Translations under genes and position numbers: made by a program | In this document: positions 1-6,063 of the stretch, in pieces | How positions within the stretch are numbered: position 1 is the stretch's first letter | How the letters are laid out: each line of letters starts with the position of its first letter | Notes under the pieces: generated by a model | Told to the model about the DNA's origin: nothing | Seen by the model: the letters and a program-made list of their open reading frames with translations, nothing else | Databases searched by the model: none | NCBI GenBank assembly: GCA_023481025.1 | Contig: JAMCWV010000013.1 | Coordinates: 1-10,083, forward strand | From: Gammaproteobacteria bacterium | GTDB taxonomy: Bacteria > Pseudomonadota > Gammaproteobacteria > Enterobacterales > Alteromonadaceae | DNA: 10,083 nucleotides | Direction: 5' to 3'

Positions 1-125
1 TGGGATTGATATCATTGATGGACAGTTACCATCAGCTCAAATGTAACCTATGAACCGCCGTGGTACGGAACCGTATGCCCGGTGGTGTGAGAGGACGGAG
101 GCCGTGAGGCCTCCTCCTACTCGAT
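1..125 (+). mobile_element. Group II intron, 3' end (end of RT ORF, domains V and VI)
   Basis: This is the 3' tail of a group II intron whose body lies upstream of the window. Domain V is visible as ACCGCCG (54-60) pairing with CGGTGGT (80-86), with an upper arm TACG/CGTA around 64-75. Domain VI follows: a perfect upper stem GGAGGCC (97-103) / GGCCTCC (108-114) closed by GTGA, and a lower stem GAGAGGA (89-95) pairing with 115-118 and 120-122. That pairing leaves A119 bulged as the lariat branch point. The intron should end in CTACTCGAT at 125, which puts the branch point seven bases from the junction and fits the family. The GAACCGCCG...CGGTGGTGTG form of domain V is common in bacterial intron-maturase elements. 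The intron class, its completeness and its 5' end cannot be judged here. Confidence 0.88.
3..53 (+). CDS. Group II intron reverse transcriptase/maturase, C-terminal end (partial)
   Basis: Frame 3 reads GLISLMDSYHQLKCNL and then TGA at 51-53, directly before domain V. Intron-encoded reverse transcriptases of this kind usually stop at or just before domain V, so the position is right for the last codons of the intron protein. Only 16 residues are visible, which carries no domain evidence by itself. The assignment rests on context (domains V and VI just downstream) and on a general resemblance of the tail to LtrA-like proteins. Frame 2 also stays open to a TAA at 44-46, so the frame choice is not certain. 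If correct, the protein promotes splicing and retrohoming of its own intron. Confidence 0.5.
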   Translation, partial: GLISLMDSYHQLKCNL

Positions 126-132
126 CGAGCTA

Positions 133-156
133 AGGGCGATGGGTTACATCCGCCTT
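133..156 (-). terminator. Hairpin downstream of aspC, possible terminator remnant
   Basis: Bases 133-141 (AGGGCGATG) pair with 147-156 (CATC-c-GCCTT) across a five-base loop, with one bulged C at 151. Transcribed from the minus strand, this hairpin would form about 20 nt after the aspC stop codon. No U-run follows it on that strand: the next bases are the eight-base remainder of the exon and then intron sequence from 125 downward. It may be an aspC terminator whose tail was altered or displaced by the intron insertion, or simply a weak hairpin. Confidence 0.35.
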
Positions 157-177
157 ATTGGTCTTGCCTGAGCGTGC

Positions 178-1380
178 TTACGCGTATTGTGCAGCAAACT
201 CTGCGATACGACGCACGGCTTCGTCGAGGGTGTCGCGGCTCGCAGCAAAAGACAAACGGAAATGGCCCGGTGCCCCAAACGCAGAACCTGGAACTAAAGC
301 GACATTGGCTTCGCTCAACAAGCGTTCGCACAGTTCAACGTCAGTGTCGACGCCAACGGCTTGCATTAATCCTTCAATGTTCGGAAACACATAGAAGGTG
401 CCGTCGCCTGGGCGGACTTTGAGTCCAGGAATTTTGCTTAAGCCGTCGATGAGACGGTCGTGACGAATGCGAAACTCATTGACCATTTCACCGATAAAGC
501 TTTGGTCACCGGTTAAGGCTGCTAAAGCGGCATATTGCGAAATAGACGCAGGGTTCGAGGTGCTCTGAGATTGCGCTTTTTTCATCGCTGCAATAATCGG
601 TTTCGGGCCAGCGGCATAGCCGATTCGCCAGCCGGTCATGGCGTAGGCTTTCGATACCCCAGAAAGCACAACCGTGCGTTCTTTCAGATCCGGTGCGACC
701 ATTGGCAGGTTCACAAAGGGCTCGGCTGTCCAAAGAATATGCTCATACATGTCGTCGGTGGCGATCAGTACGCGTGGGTGTTTGCGCAAGACTTCAGCAA
801 GTGATTTGAGCTCGGCTGCGGAATAGGCCATACCGGTTGGGTTCGATGGGCTATTGAGGAACAAGAGCTTGGTCTTGTCGGTAATGGCTTGCTCAAGTTG
901 CTCAGCAGTGATTTTGTAGGCTTGATCAATACCGGCTTCAATAACGACGGGGGTGGCACCGACCAAAAGAGTCATGTCCGGATACGATACCCAATACGGC
1001 GCAGGGATAATAACTTCGTCGCCTTCGTCGAGCCAAGCGGTGAGCAAGTTAAAAATACTGTGTTTGCCACCGGCGGATACGAGGATTTCACTCGGCTCAT
1101 AACTTAACTGGTTATCGCGTTCGAATTTCGCACAAATGGCTTTTTTCAGTTCTGGAATTCCATCAACGGCGGTGTAACGCGTATGGCCAGCATCGATCGC
1201 TTGCTTCGCAGCTTCGCGAATAAACTCAGGTGTTGTGAAATCGGGTTCGCCAACTCCTAAACCGATGACGTCGGCGCCGGCTGCTTTAAGTTCAGCTGCT
1301 TTTTGACTCACGGCAAGTGTAGGCGACGGTTTGATAGCATTGACGCGTTGAGACAGCGGGTATTGTACTGAATTATCCAC
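178..1380 (-). CDS. aspC: PLP-dependent class I aminotransferase (aspartate aminotransferase type)
   Basis: This cytosolic fold-type I PLP enzyme probably moves the amino group between aspartate and 2-oxoglutarate, linking the TCA cycle to amino acid synthesis. Visible marks, in 400-aa numbering, are GLGVGEPDF near residue 40, the PSNPTG loop near 178-183, the cofactor Asp-x-x-Tyr region (ATDDMY) near 207-212, the PLP lysine K244 in SGVSKAYAMTGWRIGY, and a C-terminal substrate-carboxylate arginine in FRLSFAAS. These place it in the class Ib (Thermus-like) aspartate aminotransferase group, and about 400 aa is normal. I chose the GTG at 1378-1380 because an AGG (1387-1389 on the complement) lies six bases before it. 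A TTG 33 bases further upstream has no ribosome binding site and adds residues the family lacks. Substrate specificity within the family (Asp, aromatic, prephenate) is not settled by sequence. The gene is divergent from the MATE gene. Confidence 0.9.
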   Translation of the reverse strand: MDNSVQYPLSQRVNAIKPSPTLAVSQKAAELKAAGADVIGLGVGEPDFTTPEFIREAAKQAIDAGHTRYTAVDGIPELKKAICAKFERDNQLSYEPSEILVSAGGKHSIFNLLTAWLDEGDEVIIPAPYWVSYPDMTLLVGATPVVIEAGIDQAYKITAEQLEQAITDKTKLLFLNSPSNPTGMAYSAAELKSLAEVLRKHPRVLIATDDMYEHILWTAEPFVNLPMVAPDLKERTVVLSGVSKAYAMTGWRIGYAAGPKPIIAAMKKAQSQSTSNPASISQYAALAALTGDQSFIGEMVNEFRIRHDRLIDGLSKIPGLKVRPGDGTFYVFPNIEGLMQAVGVDTDVELCERLLSEANVALVPGSAFGAPGHFRLSFAASRDTLDEAVRRIAEFAAQYA

Positions 1381-1386
1381 AAGGCA

Positions 1387-1389
1387 CCT
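1387..1389 (-). promoter_or_regulatory. aspC ribosome binding site that decides the GTG start
   Basis: On the minus strand the sequence is AACAGGTGCCTTGTG. The AGG core sits six bases before the GTG at 1378-1380. The alternative TTG at 1411-1413 is preceded by CAAAAATCCCCC, which has no Shine-Dalgarno match. Confidence 0.6.
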
Positions 1390-1433
1390 GTTTGGGTAAA
1401 TGTTGATTTTCAAGGGGGATTTTTGTGCCCCAC

Positions 1434-1462
1434 ACTATATGTGGAATAGCAAAAAAAGTCTA
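1434..1462 (-). promoter_or_regulatory. Predicted sigma70 promoter of aspC with palindromic -10 region
   Basis: On the minus strand TAGACT (1457-1462, 4/6 to TTGACA) and TATAGT (1434-1439, 5/6 to TATAAT) are 17 bp apart, and the spacer starts with a run of T. The leader to the GTG start would be about 50 nt. A short inverted repeat, CCACA-5-TGTGG (1430-1444), covers the -10 hexamer and could bind a regulator, but no regulator is identifiable. Confidence 0.5.
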
Positions 1463-1517
1463 GCGAGGACGATGGGGTAGTGCCGCCGTGTTCATGGCAT
1501 TTTTAGGCGTTTTTGGG

Positions 1518-1523
1518 TATACT
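1518..1523 (+). promoter_or_regulatory. Possible -10 element of the MATE gene promoter
   Basis: TATACT (5/6 to TATAAT) lies 37 bp before the ATG. The best hexamer at 17 bp spacing, TGGCAT at 1495-1500, is a poor -35. The element is reasonable by position only. Confidence 0.3.
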
Positions 1524-1559
1524 TGCGGCTTCTCCTGCGAAGGCTGTTAAGGAACCGTG

Positions 1560-2954
1560 ATGTCGGCCAGTGCCCAAGAAAAATCGAAGCTTATCCTCAC
1601 CGGGCCAATTGCACCGACATTGTGGTCACTCACGTGGCCAATGATCTTTGGCGTCGCCACCCTCATTAGTTTTAATGTCGTCGATACGTTTTTTATTAGT
1701 TTATTAGGCACCGACGAGTTGGCCGCCATTGGCTTTACTTTTCCGGTGACCTTTACCGTGATCAGTTTGACCATCGGCCTGGGTATTGGCACATCGGCGG
1801 TCATTGCGCGTAAACTTGGCGCCGACGATCACGAAGGTGCACGCCATGCAGGAAGTTCGGCACTCTGGTTAGCCGCTGGATTAGTGGCATTATTGGCTGC
1901 GATTGGCTTTTTCAGTTCCGACTTTATTTTTAGTCAACTCGGTGCGACCGAGAGCATTAAACCGTTAATCAACGACTACATGACGATTTGGTTTCTTGGT
2001 GCTGTGTTACTCGTCATTCCGATGATCGGAAACAGCGTGCTGCGTGCTGCAGGGGATACCAAAACACCATCCTTGATTATGGCATTGGGCGGGCTGATGA
2101 ACGCCATTTTAGACCCCATTCTCATTTTTGGTTTAGGGCCAGTACCGGCGCTTGGCATTCAGGGCGCTGCCATTGCGAGTGTGGTGTCGTGGAGCGTTGG
2201 GTTTTCTGCAATTCTGTATCTATTGATTTGGCGGCGGCGCCTGATTGACCCTTTGCCGGAGAGTGTGGTTGCGTTTTGGCAACAGTCACGGCAGCTATTG
2301 GCGATTGGTTTACCGGCCGCAAGTGCGAATATGATGACGCCATTGGCGCTTGGCGTCCTGACAGCGATTGTCGCCACCCACGGTGCACCAGCAGTCGCGG
2401 CATTTGGTGCTGGCGCGCGACTTGAGTCCATTGCATCCGTGGTGATTTTAGCGCTGTCGATGACTTTGCCACCGTTTATCAGTCAAAACTTTGGTGCAGG
2501 TCAGTATGATCGGGTGCAAGACGCCTATAAAGTGGCATTGAAGTTGGTGCTAGCGGTGCAAGCGGTCGCTTATGTCCTTATGCTGCTGTTATTGCCGGTG
2601 ATTCAACTGGCGTTTGCCCGTGATGCTGAAGTCGCTCGAGTACTCGCTTGGTTTGTCTGGATTATGCCGCTGGGCTATGGTGTGCAAGGGTGTATTATTC
2701 TGACGAATTCGTCATTGAACGCAATGCATCGACCGATGCAGGCACTGAGCTTGAGTTTAGTGCGCTTGTTTGTGATGTTTGTGCCATTGTCGTGGCTCGG
2801 GAACCAATTAGCTGGTTTGCCAGGAATGTTTGCGGGTGGTGTGTTGGCAAATATCCTCACGGCGGTGATCGCCTATCGTTGGTTTATGCGTTTAACCAAC
2901 GACCTGCGTGGCGAGCTACCAGCTTCGGTTGGTGTGAATGAGTCACGCCTTTAG
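1560..2954 (+). CDS. MATE family multidrug/Na+ efflux transporter
   Basis: This is an inner-membrane protein of 464 aa with about twelve hydrophobic segments in two six-helix halves, the MATE family layout. Family marks include the N-terminal block WPMIFGVATLISFNVVDTFF near residues 24-43, LGTDELAAIGF after it, IGNSVLRAAGDTKTP near 157-171, and the NAILDPILIFGLGP block followed by GIQGAAIAS near 181-205. Such carriers export cationic drugs, dyes or metabolites in exchange for Na+ or H+. The substrate cannot be read from sequence. GTG at 1557 and ATG at 1560 are both possible starts; I prefer ATG because TTAAGGAA (1547-1554) is better spaced for it. The gene is 70 bp upstream of uvrB on the same strand. 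E. coli dinF, a MATE gene, is SOS-linked through lexA, but nothing here shows that this one is. Confidence 0.9.
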   Translation: MSASAQEKSKLILTGPIAPTLWSLTWPMIFGVATLISFNVVDTFFISLLGTDELAAIGFTFPVTFTVISLTIGLGIGTSAVIARKLGADDHEGARHAGSSALWLAAGLVALLAAIGFFSSDFIFSQLGATESIKPLINDYMTIWFLGAVLLVIPMIGNSVLRAAGDTKTPSLIMALGGLMNAILDPILIFGLGPVPALGIQGAAIASVVSWSVGFSAILYLLIWRRRLIDPLPESVVAFWQQSRQLLAIGLPAASANMMTPLALGVLTAIVATHGAPAVAAFGAGARLESIASVVILALSMTLPPFISQNFGAGQYDRVQDAYKVALKLVLAVQAVAYVLMLLLLPVIQLAFARDAEVARVLAWFVWIMPLGYGVQGCIILTNSSLNAMHRPMQALSLSLVRLFVMFVPLSWLGNQLAGLPGMFAGGVLANILTAVIAYRWFMRLTNDLRGELPASVGVNESRL

Positions 2955-2961
2955 CAGTAGA

Positions 2962-2977
2962 CTGTCTTTAAAAACGT
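2962..2977 (+). promoter_or_regulatory. Degenerate LexA (SOS) box-like site before uvrB
   Basis: CTGT-N8-ACGT (2962-2965, 2974-2977) resembles the gammaproteobacterial LexA operator CTGT-N8-ACAG, with a perfect left half, an A/T-rich centre and two mismatches in the right half. It overlaps a possible promoter, TAGACT (2957-2962) and TTTAAA (2981-2986) with an 18 bp gap. E. coli uvrB is a known LexA target, which makes the site plausible, but the match is imperfect. Confidence 0.35.
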
Positions 2978-3024
2978 CTCTTTAAAAGAGTCATTCAAAT
3001 CGCAATAGTCATAGGAGTTCAAGC

Positions 3025-5058
3025 ATGGCGCGTGAGCAGTCGCGGGAGTTTCAATTAGTATCGGACTACCAACCTGCCGGTGATCAGCCTACGGCAATTG
3101 CAAAACTGGTGGAGAACCTCGATGCCGGGCTCGCGCAGCAGGTTCTGTTGGGGGTGACTGGGTCGGGTAAAACCTTCACCATGGCCAATGTGATCGCAAA
3201 GACAAATCGTCCAACACTGATTCTAGCCCACAATAAAACGCTAGCCGCGCAGCTGTACGGCGAAATGAAAGAGTTCTTCCCAAATAATGCGGTGGAGTAT
3301 TTTGTTTCGTACTACGACTATTATCAGCCCGAAGCCTATGTGCCGACTACTGATACCTTTATTGAGAAAGACGCGTCGATTAACGAGCATATTGAACAGA
3401 TGCGACTATCGGCGACAAAAGCGCTGATGGAGCGCCGCGACGTGGTCCTGATTGCGTCCGTGTCGGCGATTTACGGCTTAGGCGATCCAGACTCGTACAT
3501 GAAGATGATGCTGCATCTACGCCGTGGCGACATTATCGATCAACGTGACATTGTCCGCACCTTAGCGACCCTGCAATACACGCGTAACGACGCGGCATTT
3601 ACGCGCGGTACATACCGAGTGCGTGGCGAGGTGATTGATATTTTCCCAGCGGAGTCGGACGACCTAGCAGTGCGCGTGGAACTCTTCGACGACGAGATTG
3701 AACGGATTAGTTTGTTCGAGCCGTTAACCGGGCAGATTCTCCAAGGCGATATTGCTCGCTTTACCGTCTACCCAAAAACTCACTACGTCACGCCACGGGA
3801 AAAAATTATTGATGCGATTGACCGGATCAAAGAAGAGCTGAAAGAGCGTCGTCAGCAGTTTCTGGATGCGGGCAAACTCATTGAAGAGCAGCGGATTCGA
3901 GAGCGTACCCAATTCGATATCGAAATGATGCTGGAGCTTGGCTATTGCTCAGGGATCGAAAACTACTCGCGTTATTTGTCGGGGCGCGCGCCGGGCGAGC
4001 CACCACCAACGCTTATGGATTACCTGCCCGATGATGCCTTGTTGATTATCGATGAGTCGCATGTGACGGTGTCGCAGGTTGGAGCCATGTATAAAGGTGA
4101 CCGTTCGCGCAAAGAAAACCTCGTCGGTTACGGCTTCCGATTGCCGTCTGCTCTGGATAACCGACCGTTAAAATTCGATGAATTTGAAGCGATTTCACCG
4201 CAAACCATTTATGTGTCAGCCACGCCGGGGAAATACGAACTCGAGAAATGTGGCGATGAAGTGATTGAGCAGGTGGTGCGACCAACCGGTTTGATTGACC
4301 CGGAAATCGAAGTGCGGCCGGTGGCCACGCAGGTCGACGATGTGATGTCTGAGATTCGCGTGCGTGCTGAACGCAATGAGCGGGTGTTGATTACTACCTT
4401 GACCAAGAAGATGGCCGAGGATTTAACCGATTATCTTGATGATCATGGCATTAAAGTGCGCTACCTCCATTCGGATATTGATACGGTAGAACGGATGGAA
4501 ATCATTCGCGACCTGCGCTTAGGTGAATTTGACGCGTTAGTTGGTATTAACTTGCTGCGTGAAGGTCTCGACATGCCGGAAGTGTCCTTGGTGGCTATTC
4601 TTGATGCAGATAAGGAAGGCTTCTTGCGGGCCGAACGTTCGCTCATTCAGACAATTGGCCGTGCAGCTCGGAATATTAATGGTCGTGCGATTCTGTATGC
4701 GGACCGCATTACCGGCTCGATGCAGCGAGCCATGGACGAAACCAAACGCCGCCGTGACAAGCAAATTGCGCACAACCTCGAGCAAGGGATTACACCACAG
4801 GGGCTCAATAAGAAAATCACGGATGTGATGGACTTGGGCGGCAATGCCGATAAACGCCGGCGCGATAAAGAACGGGTGAAAGCCGCCGCCGCGGGTATTC
4901 GCTTGCCGAAGTATCGGGATCCGAAAGAAATTGCCCAAGAAATTACCCTGCAAGAAAAAGCCATGTATGCCGCTGCACAAAATTTAGAGTTCGAAAAAGC
5001 GGCGAAAATTCGTGATCAGTTACATGAACTGCGCGAACAATTAAAAACCTATGGTTAA
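3025..5058 (+). CDS. uvrB: UvrABC excision nuclease subunit B
   Basis: UvrB is the damage-verification subunit of nucleotide excision repair. UvrA loads it, it clamps one DNA strand with a beta-hairpin, then it recruits UvrC for dual incision and is displaced by UvrD. The 677 aa length is typical. Visible parts are Walker A GVTGSGKT (43-50), the Tyr-rich beta-hairpin [16 protein letters not shown] (92-107), Walker B DESH (343-346), motif V region [13 protein letters not shown] (507-519), motif [10 protein letters not shown] (542-549) and the C-terminal UVR coiled-coil motif (about 640-674) that contacts UvrC. The start is supported by AGGAG at 3013-3017, seven bases before ATG. It is preceded by a LexA-like site and is probably expressed separately from the MATE gene. 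All key residues are present and nothing looks broken. Confidence 0.98.
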   Translation: MAREQSREFQLVSDYQPAGDQPTAIAKLVENLDAGLAQQVLLGVTGSGKTFTMANVIAKTNRPTLILAHNKTLAAQLYGEMKEFFPNNAVEYFVSYYDYYQPEAYVPTTDTFIEKDASINEHIEQMRLSATKALMERRDVVLIASVSAIYGLGDPDSYMKMMLHLRRGDIIDQRDIVRTLATLQYTRNDAAFTRGTYRVRGEVIDIFPAESDDLAVRVELFDDEIERISLFEPLTGQILQGDIARFTVYPKTHYVTPREKIIDAIDRIKEELKERRQQFLDAGKLIEEQRIRERTQFDIEMMLELGYCSGIENYSRYLSGRAPGEPPPTLMDYLPDDALLIIDESHVTVSQVGAMYKGDRSRKENLVGYGFRLPSALDNRPLKFDEFEAISPQTIYVSATPGKYELEKCGDEVIEQVVRPTGLIDPEIEVRPVATQVDDVMSEIRVRAERNERVLITTLTKKMAEDLTDYLDDHGIKVRYLHSDIDTVERMEIIRDLRLGEFDALVGINLLREGLDMPEVSLVAILDADKEGFLRAERSLIQTIGRAARNINGRAILYADRITGSMQRAMDETKRRRDKQIAHNLEQGITPQGLNKKITDVMDLGGNADKRRRDKERVKAAAAGIRLPKYRDPKEIAQEITLQEKAMYAAAQNLEFEKAAKIRDQLHELREQLKTYG

Positions 5059-5115
5059 ATTGCCAACGAACTGGGTTAAATTTCGACAGTTAGACGGTTT
5101 GGTGAAAATTTCCGG

Positions 5116-5143
5116 TTGACAGGGCAGGCGGCAGCCCTATAAT
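5116..5143 (+). promoter_or_regulatory. Perfect-consensus sigma70 promoter of the tRNA-Val operon
   Basis: TTGACA (5116-5121) and TATAAT (5138-5143) are both exact consensus, 16 bp apart, and a GAAAATTT tract lies just upstream. The bases after the -10 are GC-rich (CCCGCC at 5145-5150), a discriminator of the type that makes stable-RNA promoters sensitive to ppGpp and initiating nucleotides. Transcription should begin about 18 nt before the first tRNA. Confidence 0.9.
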
Positions 5144-5168
5144 ACCCGCCTGCAACTCAGCGAAACGT

Positions 5169-5244
5169 GGATGGTTAGCTCAGCTGGGAGAGCACCGCCC
5201 TTACAAGGCGGGGGTCACTGGTTCGAACCCAGTACCATCCACCA
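5169..5244 (+). tRNA. tRNA-Val (anticodon TAC), copy 1
   Basis: The gene is 76 nt with CCA encoded. The acceptor stem GGATGGT pairs with ACCATCC, the D-loop reads AGCTCAGCTGGGAGAGC, and the anticodon arm is CCGCC-CTTACAA-GGCGG, giving TAC. The T-arm contains GGTTCGAACC. TAC reads GUA and other Val codons. This is the first of three identical copies. Confidence 0.97.
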
Positions 5245-5282
5245 ATTTTCGAACGCGCTTCAGCGCTTGTTGCACCAGCTCT
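5245..5282 (+). other. Spacer between tRNA-Val copies 1 and 2
   Basis: This 38-nt spacer holds a small hairpin, GCGC-TTCA-GCGC (5255-5266). Its beginning (ATTTTCGA) and end (CACCAGCT) are also found, with little change, in the next spacer. It is probably the site where ribonucleases separate the tRNAs. Confidence 0.5.
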
Positions 5283-5358
5283 GGATGGTTAGCTCAGCTG
5301 GGAGAGCACCGCCCTTACAAGGCGGGGGTCACTGGTTCGAACCCAGTACCATCCACCA
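5283..5358 (+). tRNA. tRNA-Val (anticodon TAC), copy 2
   Basis: This 76-nt gene is identical to copy 1 over its full length including CCA, and starts 114 bp downstream of it. The perfect identity, with only partly similar spacers, points to gene conversion or strong selection among the copies. Confidence 0.97.
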
Positions 5359-5398
5359 AATTTTCGACCGACGCAAACGCGTTTGTCACACCAGCTTC
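5359..5398 (+). other. Spacer between tRNA-Val copies 2 and 3
   Basis: This 40-nt spacer contains the perfect 12-bp palindrome CAAACGCGTTTG (5374-5385). Its ends match spacer 1 (ATTTTCGA near the start, CACCAGCT near the end) while the middle differs in sequence but again carries an inverted repeat. This suggests that the fold is kept rather than the bases. Confidence 0.5.
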
Positions 5399-5474
5399 GG
5401 ATGGTTAGCTCAGCTGGGAGAGCACCGCCCTTACAAGGCGGGGGTCACTGGTTCGAACCCAGTACCATCCACCA
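5399..5474 (+). tRNA. tRNA-Val (anticodon TAC), copy 3
   Basis: This is the third identical 76-nt tRNA-Val(TAC) gene with encoded CCA, starting 116 bp after copy 2. It is followed after four bases by the operon terminator. Confidence 0.97.
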
Positions 5475-5478
5475 GATT

Positions 5479-5517
5479 AAAACTCGCTTCGCATACGCGG
5501 CAGCGAGTTTTTTCGTT
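5479..5517 (+). terminator. Rho-independent terminator of the tRNA-Val operon, probably bidirectional
   Basis: The 10-bp stem AAAACTCGCT (5479-5488) / AGCGAGTTTT (5502-5511) has a 13-base loop and is followed by TTCGTTTTA. On the minus strand the A-rich side becomes a U-tract, so the same hairpin can end the convergent MAPEG transcript, whose stop codon is only 16 bp away. Confidence 0.88.
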
Positions 5518-5526
5518 TTAGGCCCA

Positions 5527-5919
5527 TTAAAGTGACAATACAGCCCGCAAAGCCAGCCAGAAGCAGGCGATCATGCTGACTAGCCAAATCAATGAGCGGA
5601 GCGACGCTTTGTCGAACCAATAGCAAACCATGTAACCAATGCGGGCGACAATAAAAGTCCATCCCAAAGCAATGGCCAAGGTGTCGACGTTGCCAACGCT
5701 AATAACAATGAACACGGCGATGGCATAAATGATCAGCGCTTCAAAGCTGTTGTAGTGTGCAGCATTGGCACGGGCACCAAAGCCTTCTAGCGCTGCTTGT
5801 TGCTGGCGCGGATGACGATTGTCATAACCGCCACGGTCGTTCATGGCTTTAATCAATGGGACTTTCGCCAAATACGGCAAAAACATCGCAATCAATAGTG
5901 TGGTGAGCAGGGCACTCAT
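5527..5919 (-). CDS. MAPEG family membrane protein
   Basis: This small integral membrane protein of 130 aa has about four hydrophobic segments (roughly 1-20, 61-76, 78-100, 107-128). The MAPEG signature lies between the first two: RANAAHYNSFEAL around residues 50-62, including N57 and E60 of the conserved Asn-x-x-Glu pattern. The basic loop before it (DNRHPRQQ) is also usual. Eukaryotic MAPEG proteins are glutathione-dependent enzymes of eicosanoid and detoxification metabolism. The role of these short bacterial members, often annotated only as MAPEG, is mostly unknown, so I give no reaction. The start is supported by AAGGAA just before ATG. The gene faces the tRNA-Val operon across a shared terminator and is divergent from gltX. 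Confidence 0.85.
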   Translation of the reverse strand: MSALLTTLLIAMFLPYLAKVPLIKAMNDRGGYDNRHPRQQQAALEGFGARANAAHYNSFEALIIYAIAVFIVISVGNVDTLAIALGWTFIVARIGYMVCYWFDKASLRSLIWLVSMIACFWLALRAVLSL

Positions 5920-5950
5920 GGTTGTTTCCTTATTATAGTATTATGAGAAA

Positions 5951-5979
5951 TTAATATTTCGCTTTTTAGATACGCACAA
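5951..5979 (-). promoter_or_regulatory. Possible promoter of the MAPEG gene
   Basis: On the minus strand TTGTGC (5974-5979) and TATTAA (5951-5956) are 17 bp apart in A/T-rich DNA, about 32 bp before the ATG. Each hexamer matches only partly. Other A/T-rich -10 candidates such as CATAAT lie closer to the gene. Confidence 0.3.
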
Positions 5980-5996
5980 TCTGCGCAAAGCGATCG

Positions 5997-6025
5997 CTGT
6001 CGTCACTTTAATCTTCTGATATAAT
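5997..6025 (+). promoter_or_regulatory. Predicted gltX promoter
   Basis: TATAAT (6020-6025) is an exact -10 hexamer, with a weak -35, CTGTCG (5997-6002), 17 bp upstream. The bases after the -10 (CGCGCC) are GC-rich, similar to the discriminators of the two tRNA promoters in this window, so growth-rate control is possible. The leader before the ATG is short, about 30 nt. Confidence 0.6.
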
Positions 6026-6063
6026 CGCGCCAATTCATTGGTTCACCAACAGGAAAATTATTC

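Noticed and set aside
120..129. Palindrome CTCGATCGAG across the intron junction
   Set aside because: A ten-base palindrome of this kind can arise by chance. Its left half is the usual intron end (CTCGAT), so only four bases come from the exon.
1381..1413. TTG start for aspC, giving 411 residues
   Set aside because: There is no Shine-Dalgarno sequence before it and the added 11 residues are not part of the family. The GTG at 1378-1380 has an AGG six bases upstream.
1557..1559. GTG start for the MATE gene
   Set aside because: The ATG three bases later has better spacing from TTAAGGAA and is the commoner start codon. The difference is a single residue.
4537..4980. A 147-codon open frame antisense to uvrB
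   Set aside because: It lies wholly within the conserved helicase and UVR-proximal region of uvrB on the other strand, has no recognisable domain, and is explained by the codon usage of uvrB.
5169..5474. Three near-regular repeats of 76 bp with 38-40 bp spacers, superficially like a CRISPR array
   Set aside because: Each repeat folds as a complete tRNA-Val with anticodon TAC and encoded CCA, so these are tandem tRNA genes. The spacers share their ends and are not unique foreign sequence.
5171..5521. A 116-codon open frame on the plus strand
   Set aside because: It reads straight through the three tRNA-Val genes and repeats the same peptide because the tRNAs are identical. It has no ribosome binding site and no protein meaning.
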